From NCBI GenBank assembly GCA_036924085.1, contig JAVGWX010000005.1, positions 100,888,672-100,952,671 of the forward strand: a stretch of 64,000 nucleotides of DNA. The letters run 5' to 3'. The notes beneath the pieces are model-generated. The model was not told the origin of the DNA. It made no database searches and saw nothing but the letters and a program-made list of their open reading frames with translations. Numbering within the stretch: the first letter of the stretch is position 1; each line of letters starts with the position of its first letter. A program made the translations under genes and the position numbers. Shown here one piece after another: positions 23,432 through 33,329 of the stretch. Origin of the DNA: Ariolimax columbianus. Taxonomy: Eukaryota; Mollusca; Gastropoda; Stylommatophora; Arionidae.

Positions 23432-25195
23432 ATGGCACTGAAACTTGCTTCTTCAATTCTTGGTCCTCTTCTACTTTCTGTTCATCTGCTTCTCATTGCT
23501 CGTGTTTTCCTAGTTTCTCTTGTTATTCTTGTTCTTCGTCTTTTTCTCTTACTACATCTTCTTCTTCTTCGTTTCTTTTTCTTGTTTTTCTTCGTCTTAG
23601 TCATTCTCTTCTTCTTATGCTACATCTTAGTCTCTTCTTCTTCTACCACTTCGTATCTTTTTCTTCTACCACTTCATCTCTTCTTCTTCTACTACATCTT
23701 CTCTTCTCTTCTTCTACCACTTCTTCTTTTTCTTCTACCACTTCTTCTCTTCTTCTTTTACCTCCTTGTCTCTTCTTCTTCTACTACATTTTATTTTGTT
23801 CGTTTTCTTGTTTTTCTTCTACTACTCTATCTTCTACTACTTTATCTTCTGCTACGTTATCTTCTACTACTGTATCTTCTACTACTGTATTTTCTATAAC
23901 TTTATCGCCTACTACTTTATCTTCTACTACTTTATCTTCTACTACTTTATCTTCTACTACTTTATCTTCTACTACTTTATATTTTACTACTTCATCCTCT
24001 GGTACTTCATCTTATACTACGTTATCTTCTACTACTTCATCTTCTACTACTTTATCTTCTACTACTTTATCTTCTACTACTTTATCTTCCACTACTTTAT
24101 CTTCTACTATTGTATCTTCTACTACTGTATTTTCTGTATCGCCTACTACTTTATCTTCTACTACTTTATCTTCTACTACTTTATCTTCTACTACTTTAAA
24201 TTTTACTACTTCATCCTCTGGTACTTCATCTTATACTACGTTATCTTCTACTACTTCATCTTCTACTACATTTTCTTTTCTAATCTTTTTGCTTCTTCCT
24301 GTTTTTTTCTTCAAATATTTGTGCTGCTACTACTTCTTCTCTAGTTCTTTCTCTTGTCCTTCTTGTCGTTATTATATTTGTTATTCTTCTTCTTCTTCTT
24401 TTGTTCTTCTTCTTCTCTTATTTCTTTTCAATTTCTTTTTCTTCCACTTGTTCTTCGTTTCGTTCTTTGTTTCTTCTCTTGTTCTTATTGTTCTTCTTCT
24501 CTCTTTTAATTTTTCCCGTTCTTCGTATTCTCTAGTTTTGCTTCGTGTTTTTATTCTTGTTGTTGTTCTTCGTGTTCTTCTGCTACTTTTTGGTCTTCGT
24601 TTTCTCTTCCAGTTTTCCTTATTTTTCTTGTTGTTCTTCTTCTATTCGTCTTTTTCTTCTTCTTTTCTTCTTTTCGTTCTTCTTCTTTTCTTCTTCTTCT
24701 GCTTTTTTCTCTTCTTCTTCTTTAACTCTCCTGTTCTTGTGTTCTCTTGTTTTTCATCTCTTGTTATTCTGTTCATACCCTTCTCTTCTTCTTGTTCTTC
24801 TTCTTCCGTTATTCTTCGTCTTCTCTTGATATTCGTCTTCGATTTTTCGTCTTCAAGTTCTTGTTCTTCTCTTTTTTCTTCTTCTTGTTTTTTTTCTTCT
24901 CTTTGTCTTCTTCTTGTTCTTTTTCTTTTTCTTCTCTTTTTCTTCTCTTGTTTTTCTTTTGTCTTCTCCTTCTCTGCTTCTTATTCTTCTCTTCATCTTC
25001 TACTTGTTCTTCGTCTCTTCTTTTTTTTTGGTTTTCTTCTTCGCTTTTCTTATTATTATTCTCTTATTATTATTCTCTATTTCTTCCTTTTCTTCTTCTT
25101 CTTCTTTTCTTTTTCCTCCTCTTTTTCTTGTTCTCGTTCTTAATCCTCTGCTTCTTCTCATTCTTTTTATTATTATTATAATTCTTTTCCCGCTT
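23432..25195. repeat. 1.75-kb polypyrimidine (CTT/TTC) tract with a 15-bp sub-array
   Basis: The plus strand is almost entirely C and T, mostly TTC, CTT and GTTCTT. At 23815-24275 it resolves into a 15-bp unit, TCTTCTACTACTTTA, in about 30 copies. A segment starting near 24130 repeats that starting near 23885 (TTTTCT, CGCCTACTAC, then the same variant order), showing an internal block duplication. Open frames of up to 508 residues are Ser/Thr/Leu/Phe runs and not proteins. A purine-pyrimidine mirror tract of this length can form triplex DNA. Confidence 0.95.
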
Positions 25196-25662
25196 ACACT
25201 TTCAGTCGTCATAAAATTAACGCAGCACCAAATCTGAGGACATGGAAACGTATGAACAAATAAATACAGAGGAATAGAAACATGCATCCAAAATTGTAGC
25301 AATGGGCTGACGTGAATAAGGTAACAACGACATATTTTGTGGAAAGGCTACTTGCCTGAATCCACTAGCTCACGCTGTTTTTTTGCAGCGTAGCGCATCC
25401 GTTACGCGGATGTTCGTCGTTCGAAGCCAGATAGCCTATTCTTCACTATATTGCCTTGTGTGTATGTTACATGTTACATATATTACCCGTTAAAACGATT
25501 GTTGTCGCTACGTTCTTGGAAAGTGTCTGAATATGCTCAACGAAGCTCGCATAAATATACTATGAAATCAAACACATGAAAAAGTAAGTAATCAAAGTTA
25601 GCTTAAGAAAAAGAATGTTACGGAATCAGTTCATAAATATAGAACTTAATCAAATTAGAGAA
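25196..25662. other. Mostly unassigned DNA with a tRNA-like motif
   Basis: At 25380-25436 the plus strand has GCAGCGTAGCGC, a perfect 5-bp stem CATCC/GGATG closing a 7-base loop GTTACGC, and GTTCGAAGCC. The last is a good pol III B box, and the layout resembles a tRNA D-arm, anticodon arm and T-arm. The acceptor stem is not evident, so it is probably a SINE head or tRNA pseudogene rather than a working tRNA. Confidence 0.4.
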
Positions 25663-26520
25663 TAACGGCAAACTACCCAAGCATGGACTGGACCCATGCA
25701 TACACCGACGGTTCTGTAACAAACACAACACAGAATGGAGGGGCAGGGGTATTCCTGAGCCTACCAAATGGTAGAAAAAACTGTCAGTGGCAACTGGAAA
25801 ATTCTCAAGCAATTTCAGAGCGGAGGCAGAAGCACTGAGAGCTGCAGTAGAAGCAGTGCTGACAGGCAAAAGAAATTAAAGCCAGATAGTCCTGTTCACA
25901 GATGCCTGGCCGTAGTCACAGCCCTAAAAAGCCACAAAAATACTGAACTTAATGATTTAAGAGCAGTACTCTGTCAACTATGCCAGCAGTCTGCACCAAA
26001 AAGAGTACTGGTACAGTGGGTTCCATCCCACTGTAACATCCAAGGCAAAGAGGAGGCAGATAGACTGGCAAAAAGAAGGTGCAAGACTACCACAACCTGA
26101 TCCTAGTGTGACCTACGAAGAGTCAAAAAGGCTTATTAGAGCTAGATACATGACCAAATGGGAAACAGAACATACTGGCTACACAAAAAGCGATGCCTAT
26201 TACCAGTTGAACAGAAGAGAGCAGATCGTGGTCTTCAGACTTCGTACAGGCCACAATAGACTGCGGTACCACCTATTCAATAAATCAAGATATGTATCAC
26301 TGACGAATGCTCGTGTGGTTCCGGGAAAATGACCGCTGAACATTTGCTGCAAAACTGCCCGACATACGAGGATCAGAGAAAGCAGATGTGGCCATCACCA
26401 GTGGCAACACTAGAAAAGCTTTATGGCAGTGTCGACAGCCTCAGGATGACCGCTGCTTTTTTCGAAAAAATACAGGTTGACATCTGACAGCGTACGAAGA
26501 AGAAGAAGAAGAAGAAGAGA
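25663..26520 (+). mobile_element. Jockey-like LINE, 5'-truncated copy 1 (RNase H and C-terminus)
   Basis: Homologous to 39135-39986 and to the minus copy at 30752-31600. It starts at the residues equivalent to YPSMDWTHAYTDGS, but frameshifts break the first half. In frame are ALKSHKNTELNDLRAVLCQL and VQWVPSHCNIQGKEEADRLA (RNase H C-terminal block). The end reads CSCGSGKMTAEHLLQNCP (Cys/His knuckle) and then a (GAA)n tail at 26494-26520. A 7-bp AGAGAAT at 25657-25663 and 26516-26522 may be the target duplication. It is overlapped by the tail, so that is weak. Confidence 0.85.
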
Positions 26521-26522
26521 AT

Positions 26523-26800
26523 TCAAACTCTTGAGAAGTATGTTCACATACACCCTAACAGATGAACTAGCACATTGGTTAACCACTCTCCAAGAATCTG
26601 GTTGTATACAGACTATATATGGTCTTCTAAACCAGTATAAAGACGTTAGGTTAAGAATTGACAGTGAGATAGAAGTAATAATCCAACAATCATTTGTCGT
26701 GACATACCAGCTGTCCCTATTTCTAAGACATCCAATGGAGACAGAAAGACACATGATAATAGTATTCGTATCACATCTAGGTCGTAGACTTTCAACGTTT
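26523..26800 (+). mobile_element. CR1-like LINE 3' remnant
   Basis: Contains GTTGTATACAGACT, then TTCTAAACCAGTATAAAGAC and GTTAGGTTAAG. These match in order the reverse complement of 30424-30480. Coding residues are too decayed to name with certainty. Confidence 0.5.
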
Positions 26801-26804
26801 TATT

Positions 26805-27300
26805 AAATTGTAATAAGAGTATCGGATCCAGACTGTCATCAACAGATGTACCCATCACATGCATCTAAGAGTATCACATCCAGACTGTAGACCTTCACCA
26901 ACAGATTTCTCCGTCACATTTAACTAAGAGTATCAAATCCAGATTGTAGACATTCACAAACAAATGTCTCCGTCACATTTAACTGAGAGTATCCCATCCA
27001 GACTGTAGACATTCACAAACAAATGTCTCTGTCATATGTAACTAAGAGTATCACATCCAGATTGTAGACCTTCACCAACAGATGTCTCCGTCACATGTAA
27101 CTAAGAGTATCCCATCCAGATTGTAGACCTTCACCAACAGATGTCTCCGTCACTTGTAACTAAGAGTATCACATCCAGATTGTGGACATTCACAAACAAA
27201 TGTCTCTGTCATATGTAACTAAGAGTATCACATCCAGACTGTAGACCTTCACCAACAGATGTCTCCGTCACATGTAATTAAGAGTATCACATCCGGATTG
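26805..27300. repeat. Minisatellite, 59-bp unit, first block (~8 copies)
   Basis: Unit starts TAACTAAGAGTATCACATCC and ends CAACAGATGTCTCCGTCACA. Two sub-variants alternate: GACCTTCACCAACAGATG and GACATTCACAAACAAATG. The same array resumes at 27752 after an intervening SINE and CT tract. Confidence 0.93.
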
Positions 27301-27334
27301 TAGACTATAGATTGGTCTCGAGCTTACTTCGACC

Positions 27335-27515
27335 AGCAGCAAGACATAAGTCAAGACAATAGGAGGTCATTCAGGGTGCATGCACTCTGCTCCCACCTAC
27401 CTGGAGACTAGGGGTCGCTTGATATTTCCTGGGTTCGATCGCTCACCGTTTCCGCTCACCGTTTTGAGAGGCGAGTGTCTTATCTCTCGACCACATCTAC
27501 TCCGAGACTGTAGAC
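27335..27515 (-). mobile_element. tRNA-derived SINE fragment, reverse
   Basis: On minus it begins TGGTCGAGAGATAAGACACT (A-box region), with a B box GCGATCGAACCC about 45 bases later and AAGCGACCCCTAGTCTCC next. This matches the heads of the SINEs at 53502, 56306 and 61583. It is truncated after about 170 bp and interrupts the 59-bp minisatellite. Confidence 0.75.
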
Positions 27516-27534
27516 TTTTCACAAACATATGTTA

Positions 27535-27752
27535 CTTCAATTCTTGTATCTACTTCTACTTTGTGCTCAACTTCTTCTGCTTGTTCTTTTTTCCTAGTCC
27601 TTTTTGTGATTCTTCTTCGACCGTTTCATCAATTACATCTTATTGATCCTCTTTTTTTCTTTTTTTTTTTTAAATTCTTGTTAATTTTCTTCTTTTTCTT
27701 CTTATGCTACATCTTCTACTACTTTTTCTTCTATCACTTCTTCTCTTCCTCT
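27535..27752. repeat. Polypyrimidine insert inside the 59-bp array
   Basis: CT-rich tract with T-runs and TTATGCTACATCTTCTACTA, which closely resembles 23615-23660 of the large polypyrimidine tract. It joins the array abruptly at 27752 (CTCTATAACTAAGAG). Confidence 0.8.
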
Positions 27753-28375
27753 ATAACTAAGAGTATCACATCCAGACCTTCACCAACACGTCTCCGTCAC
27801 ATGTAACTAAGAGTATCACATCCAGACCTTCACCAACACGTCTCCGTCACACGTAACTAAGAGTATCACATCCAGACCTTCACCAACACGTCTCCGTCAC
27901 ACGTAACTAAGAGTATCACATCCAGACCTTCACCAACAGATGTCTTCGTCACACGTAACTAAGAGTATCACATCCAGACCTTCACCAACACGTCTCCGTC
28001 ACATGTAACTAAGAGTATCATATCCAGACTGTAGAACTTCACCAACAGATGTCTTCGTCACACGTAACTAAGAGCATCACATTCAGACTGTAAATCTTCT
28101 CTAACGCATGTTTCCCATCACATGTAACTAAGAGTGTCGCATCCAGACCTTCACCACCAGATGTCTCCGTCACGTGTAACTAAGAGTATCACATCCAGAC
28201 TGTAGAACTTCACCAGCAGATGTCCCCATCACATGCAACTAAGAGTATCACATCCAGACTGTAGAACTTCACCAACAGATGCCCCCATCACATGCAACTA
28301 GGAGTATCAAATACGGACTGTAGAGCTTCACCAACATCTAGAATTCTCGTCACATGTAACTAAGAGTATCACATC
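27752..28375. repeat. Minisatellite, 50/59-bp units, second block (~11 copies)
   Basis: Starts with short 50-bp units that lack the TTGTAGA segment and read CCAGACCTTCACCAACACGT. Full 59-bp units follow from about 28010. The array ends about 38 bp before the splice acceptor of the first recognised exon. Confidence 0.93.
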
Positions 28376-28413
28376 TATTGTGTGCCCTTTTTAACGGTTT
28401 TTCTTCTCTTCAG

Positions 28414-28582
28414 GTGACCTACTCAGCATGATCAAAAAACGGGAGGAGGAATGTGATCGATTGAGGAGGGAGGTAAAATACGTGACAGCTCAGCTGAAAC
28501 AGGTCAAGGACGAGAGTAGAAGGACAGAACTGGATTTGCTTCAAGAGCTGGATATGTTGCATGACAAGAACAGCGTCATGAG
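28414..28582 (+). CDS. Coiled-coil protein, internal exon A
   Basis: A 169-nt exon. The acceptor is a pyrimidine-rich tract ending TTCTTCTCTTCAG at 28401-28413 and the donor is GTGAGT at 28583. The exon begins with two bases completing a split codon. It then encodes 55 residues (DLLSMIKKREEECDRLRREV, later LDLLQELDMLHDKNSVM) and ends with AG, the first two bases of a split codon. Charged residues with Leu spaced in heptads indicate a coiled coil. Codon use and lack of stops contrast with the surrounding repeats. The last 17 bases are also the seed of the array that follows. The protein family is not recognised, and upstream exons were not found in the window. Confidence 0.85.
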
Positions 28583-29145
28583 GTGAGTGTTAGTGGGAGA
28601 CTTACCAAGAACAGCGTTATGAGATGAGTGTTAGTGGGAGATTTACCAAGAACAGCGTTATGAGATGAGTGTTAGTGGGAGACTTACCAAGAACAGCGTT
28701 ATGAGGTGAGTGTTAGTGGGAGACTTACCAAGAGCAGCGCTATGAGGTGAGTGTTAGCGGGAGACTTACCAAGAGCAGCGCTATGAGGTGAGTGTTAGTG
28801 GGAAACTTACCAAGAACAGCGTCATGAGGTGAGTGTTAGTGGGAGACTTACCAAGAGCAGCGCTATGAGGTGAGTGTTAGCGGGAGACTTACCAAGAGCA
28901 GCGCTATGAGGTGAGTGTTAGTGGGAAACTTACCAAGAACAGCGTCATGAGGTGAGTGTTAGTGGGAGACTTACCAAGAGCAGCGCTATGAGGTGAGTGT
29001 TAGCGGGAGACTTACCAAGAGCAGCGCTATGAGGTGAGTGTTAGTGGGAAACTTACCAAGAACAGCGTCATGAGGTGAGTGTTAGTGGGAGACTTACCAA
29101 GAACAGCGTTATGAGGTGAGTGTTATTGGGAGACTCACAATTATG
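28566..29145. repeat. 41-bp minisatellite built from the exon end and its splice donor, 14 copies
   Basis: The unit runs from CAAGAACAGCGTCATGAG (the final bases of exon A) through GTGAGTGTTAGTGGGAGACT to the next copy. Donor-equivalent positions fall every 41 bp: 28583, 28624, 28665, 28706, 28747, 28788, 28829, 28870, 28911, 28952, 28993, 29034, 29075 and 29116. Twelve keep GTGAGT; those at 28624 and 28665 have ATGAGT. From 28706 a three-unit cycle (GGGAGACT, then GCGGGAGACT, then GGGAAACT) gives a 123-bp higher-order repeat. Inclusion of any extra unit would read AGG TGA and stop. Confidence 0.93.
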
Positions 29146-29494
29146 GTTGGGTATGTTTGTGTTTCAAGCTACACGTGATGAGCCGAGTTAACTATTGACG
29201 GCGTTTGTTTGGTGGCGGGTTACAGTTGCTTTTCTTATATCCTGAGGTGTACATGAAAAGGTGGACCGGAGTGTTTATGACTGTAGTGCACTGCTAAGCT
29301 CCTCAGAAAGCTCATCCACATAAGGATCATAGTGCTTATTCCCACATGGTTGGTCGGACTGCTGCAACACAGTCTGTATCCACAAACCACAGCAAGGTAG
29401 TGAAATAGATATCTGATGAGTTTACTTAACCTGACCCCGGCACTAGTTGTGGTTTTATGGGTAAGGGTGGAGGTTAGGACGCTGCTTGATGTTC
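29146..29494. other. Unassigned intronic DNA
   Basis: No feature recognised. Confidence 0.4.
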
Positions 29495-29850
29495 ATATAT
29501 GTTATGGATGGGGTTTGGGTTAGGGTTGGGTAATGATAGGATTGGGGTTTGGGTTAGGGTTGGGTAATGATAGGATTGGGGTTTGGGTTAGGGTTAGGTA
29601 ATGATAGGATTGGGGTTTGGGTTAGGGTTGGGTAATGATAGGATTGGGGTTTGGGTTAGGGTTGGGTAATGATAGGATTGGGGTTTGGGTTAGGGTTGGG
29701 TAATGATAGGATTGGGGTTTGGGTTAGGGTTGGGTAATGATAGGATTGGGGTTTGGGTTAGGATTGGGTAAGGATAGGATTGGGGTTTGGGTTAGGGTTG
29801 GGTAATGATAGGATTGGGGTTTGGGTTAGGGGTGGTGTAATGTTAAGATT
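29495..29850. repeat. 34-bp minisatellite containing TTAGGG
   Basis: Unit GATAGGATTGGGGTTTGGGT followed by TAGGGTTGGGTAAT, about 11 copies. Each unit contains GTTAGGGTT, matching the TTAGGG telomere word, but only once per 34 bp. It is not a telomere. The array lies within the first intron. Confidence 0.93.
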
Positions 29851-30423
29851 TTGGTTAGGAATGGTGTAATGTTAGAATTGGGGTTACGGCTGCGTTCGTG
29901 TAATAGTAGGGAATTATGTTACGGTTGGAGTTGGGTTGTGTTATGGTTATGTTTAGGATTTGGTTTACGTTAGGGTTAAGGTTAGGTTAGAGTCTGTTGT
30001 AGGAGGTTACGGCTAAGTTCGTGTGTGACCAGATACTGCAGTTGAGGCATAAAGTATTGGAGACCTCACATTTAGTTATCGCAGCTTGTTTGTTAAATGA
30101 GATGGCCTTTCTATTCTCTAGGTAGTGGCATATGCAGGTATATAAATGTCATATTTTTCCCATTGCCAAGCAAAGGGCAGACTTAAGAGAAGCAAATTCG
30201 CGACAAACTCAAAAGAACTGACACTCAAGTTCTGTAACAAACAAAACCAAGACTCATACAGCCAGTTAGCACTAACCTCCCGTGGGTATGCACAGAAGAA
30301 ATGTCAGGACTCATTTTCAGTGGAATGCCTATAAATAATGTCAGAAATCCGGTGGGTATATTTATGTTAGCTGAAAGCAAACAGTAAAAGCAGGTCGTAG
30401 TGATTGAAATAAACTTAACATAA
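29851..30423. other. G/T-rich decay zone and unassigned DNA
   Basis: The first 150 bp are degenerate relatives of the 34-bp array (GTTAGGG, GTTACGG). The rest is unassigned. Confidence 0.5.
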
Positions 30424-30738
30424 CGTCTTTATACTGGTTTAGAAGACTCTTCAGAGTCTGTATACAACCAGTTTTGTTTTAGTTTCCCTTAGTCTAAAAA
30501 CTTCTAAAAACCAATCTATTCTTGAATGCATTAATTTACCCTGCCTCTACTATTTCCTGTGACAATGCATTCCAACTATTCGCCATATTCTGACTAAAAC
30601 AATATTTCATAGTATCTAATCTATGGCTTGGACATTGTCACCTAGAAAACGAAATCGATTATAATTACCAAAGCAGACTCGAAACCTGCTCTACGTGTAA
30701 TAATAGTAGATCAAACGCTGTAAAAGCCTAAGGCTTCT
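30424..30738 (-). mobile_element. CR1-like LINE 3' end, interrupted by a jockey-like insertion
   Basis: On minus, CFSQNMANSWNALSQEIVEA and INAFKNRLV match the ORF2 C-terminal block FFSQRVVNxWNxLPxEVVxA, SFKNRLD. The 3' motif TATACAGACTCTG and CCAGTATAAAGACGTTA lie downstream. The element continues past the insertion, on the far side of 32962. Confidence 0.65.
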
Positions 30739-30751
30739 TTTATCTTTGATC
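30739..30751. repeat. Target-site duplication, 3' side of jockey-like copy
   Basis: TTTATCTTTGATC, identical to 32950-32962, immediately flanks the GAA-type tail of the element. Confidence 0.8.
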
Positions 30752-32949
30752 TTCTTCTTCTTCTTCTTCTTCGTACGCAGTCAGACAGTAACCATTATTT
30801 TTTCGAAAAAAGCAGCCGTCATCCTGAGGCTGTCGACACTGCCATAGAGCTTGTCTAGTGTTGCCACTGGTGATGGCCACATCTGCTCTCTCTGATATGT
30901 CGGGCAGTTTTGCAGCAAATGCTCACCTGTCTATTTGTCGGTACCACACGGGAATTCGTCGGTACCACCTATCTTCAATTTGTTGAATAGGTGATACCTC
31001 AGTCTATTGTGGTCAGTACGAAGTCTGAAGACCACGACCTGCTCTTTTCTGTTCAACTGGTAATTGGCATCGTTTTTAGTGTAGCCAGTATGTTTGGTTT
31101 CCAATTTGGTCATGTATCTAGCTCTAATAAGCCGTTTTGACTCTTCGTATGTCATACTAGTATCAGGTTGTGGTAGTTTTGCACCTTCTTTTTCCAGTCT
31201 GTCTGCCTCCTCGTTGCCTTGGATGTTGCAGTGAGATGGAACCCACTGCACCCCTATTCTTTTTCGTGCGGCCTGCTGGCATAGTTGACAGAGTACTGCT
31301 CTTAATTCATTAAGTTCAGTATTTTTTTGGCTTTTTAGTGCTGTGACTACGGCCAGTGCATCTGTAAGCAGGACTATGTGGCTTTCATTCCTTTTACCTG
31401 TCACCATTTCTTCCACTGCCGTCCTCAGTGCCTCTGCCTCCGCTCTGAAATTGCTTGTGTATTTTCCAGTAGCGAATGACAGTGTTATTTTTCTGCCATT
31501 TGGTAGGCTCAGGAATGCTCCTGCCCCTCCGTTCTGTGTTGTATTTGTTACGGAACCGTCGGTGTATGCATGGGTCCAGTCCATGCTTGGGTAGTTTTCC
31601 GTAATGAAACTCAGGGTAGTATCTCTTATTTCTTTTTCAGACTGGCAGTTTTTGTTCCTAATTCCTGGTATATTTTCTACCACCTCTGGAAATATATGCT
31701 GCCTCCAGTAGGGATGGGCTTTGGTGTGGTTAGTGCGTTCATACGGTCTTCGTGCATCTTTGCTTTGGCTATTTCTGCAAAGTTTCTTCTCTTTAGCTTC
31801 CCCTTTCCGAAATTGTTTAGTCTCTGGTGCATTGCGTGGTCAGTCAGTCTTCTGAATTTCTCTGATTGCAGCTGGGCTCTGCAGTCTCTTCTGTCGGCCA
31901 TGGATTGCAGTTTTGTAATCTTTTCAAGTTCTACAATTGGCGTTGACTTCATGCCACCTTTTATAACTCTCATGGCTTGGTTTTGGAGTTTGCTAACTTT
32001 ATCGAAGTTCGCCTTTGCTGCTGTTGTCCATGCCGCAATGCCATACTCGAGAACTGGTCTCACTCTTCCAGTGTACAGTTTCTTTAGTATGCTTTCGTCT
32101 GCTCCCCAGCTGGTGCCAGCAAGTTTTCTCATGATTGCCATTCTTTCTCTGGCTTTCATTCGGTTTCTCTCGATCTGACTTTACCATGTCACGCGCCGAT
32201 CAAATGTGACTCCCAGATAGTTTGGGTTGTCGTTTGGCTGAAGGTATTTGCCGTTTAGACTTAAGTTGGTGTTTTGGGGTTTGATTGATAGCGAGAATAC
32301 TGTACATGTGGTTTTCTCCTCGTTTATTTTGACCAGCCATGAGTGCGCCCACTCTTCCAGCGATGTTAGGGCCTGCTGCATCCGATTTCTTGCTATGGTG
32401 AGATTCTTTTCAGAGGTCCACATAGCCAGATCGTCTGCAAACATTGAGCTATGAACTCTTCTTGGTATATTCTCTATAATGTCATTTATATACACCAGGA
32501 AGAGTGTGGGTGACAGTACTCCCGCTTGGGGTACTCCCTGCTCAAGTGTCACCTTTTTGCTCATCTGCCCTTGTACTTGGACTCTGGCCGTTCTGTTTTT
32601 GAGGTAGTGGTTGATCCACTTTTACATTTTCCCACAAACATCACTTTTTCTTAGATTGACTCTAAGTCCATCTTTCCAGACTTTGTCAAATGCCTTTTCC
32701 AGGTCCACCCAGACCGATACTGTGTGTTTCTGTTCCTGGCAGGCATCTTCTATTTCCTGGGCTATGAGGATGACCTGATCCTCAGTGGATATGTGCTGTC
32801 TAAAGCGTGCTTGCTGTGGAATTAGTATCCGTTTTTCTTCCAGATGCCACATCAGTCTGGTGTTTATCATACGTTCCATCAGTTTGCCGACACAGCTCAG
32901 TAGGCTAATAGGCCTGTATCCATTTGGATCTGTTTTGTCTTTTCCTTTC
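30752..32949 (-). mobile_element. Jockey-like LINE, 5'-truncated copy 2 (RT and RNase H)
   Basis: Reading minus from 32949, RT motif A VWVDLEKAFDKVWKDGL (about 32670-32720) is followed by motif B GVPQAGVLSPTLFLVYIND near 32510 and motif C SMFADDLAMW near 32430. NDNPNYLGVTFDRRVTW lies near 32190. After breaks come the thumb region (VRPVLEYGIAAWT, near 32030) and RNase H with YTDGS, FRAEAEAL, LLTDALAVV and NEEADRLEK. A Cys-containing end follows, with a (GAA)n tail at 30752-30772. Several single-base breaks interrupt the frame and the endonuclease is missing. A perfect 13-bp target duplication brackets the copy. It inserted into a CR1-like element. Confidence 0.92.
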
Positions 32950-32962
32950 TTTATCTTTGATC
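32950..32962. repeat. Target-site duplication, 5' side of jockey-like copy
   Basis: TTTATCTTTGATC, identical to 30739-30751. Confidence 0.8.
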
Positions 32963-33002
32963 AATATTAATGAAAGTTGCGAAATGGAACTCCAGAAGAG
33001 AA

Positions 33003-33146
33003 GAGGGATAGACTAAATCTATTGTCATCAACTTGAGTCACACATTGACAGAGGGATAGACTAAATCTATTGTCATCAACTTGAGTCACACATTGACAGA
33101 GGGATAGACTAAATCTATTGTCATCAACTTGAGTCACACATTGACG
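33003..33146. repeat. 48-bp unit, 3 copies
   Basis: Unit begins GAGGGATAGACTAAATCTAT and contains GTCATCAACTTGAGTCACAC. The three copies are identical or nearly so, suggesting a recent origin. Confidence 0.92.
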
Positions 33147-33329
33147 TTCAAACAGATATCACGAATTACGGGGTGGTTGGGGGTTAACCTTATTTAAACG
33201 TTTTGTTGAACATCCATCCTTACTGGCAATAGAGGACATTCGCTCTTCAGGCAACAACGCTGAGTGCGACAATAACATCAAGAAGGACAGAAAAAAGCTG
33301 GCCAGATTGCATCAGCAAGACGTCAGATG

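Noticed and set aside
23617..25143. 508-residue Ser/Thr/Phe/Leu-rich frame resembling a mucin or membrane protein
   Set aside because: It is a translation of a polypyrimidine tract, and several frames are open equally.
25380..25440. Functional tRNA gene
   Set aside because: An anticodon-like stem-loop and B box are visible, but I could not find a paired acceptor stem; more likely a SINE head or tRNA pseudogene.
29495..29850. True telomere or chromosome end
   Set aside because: TTAGGG occurs only once per 34 bp, and unique sequence with exons continues on both sides.
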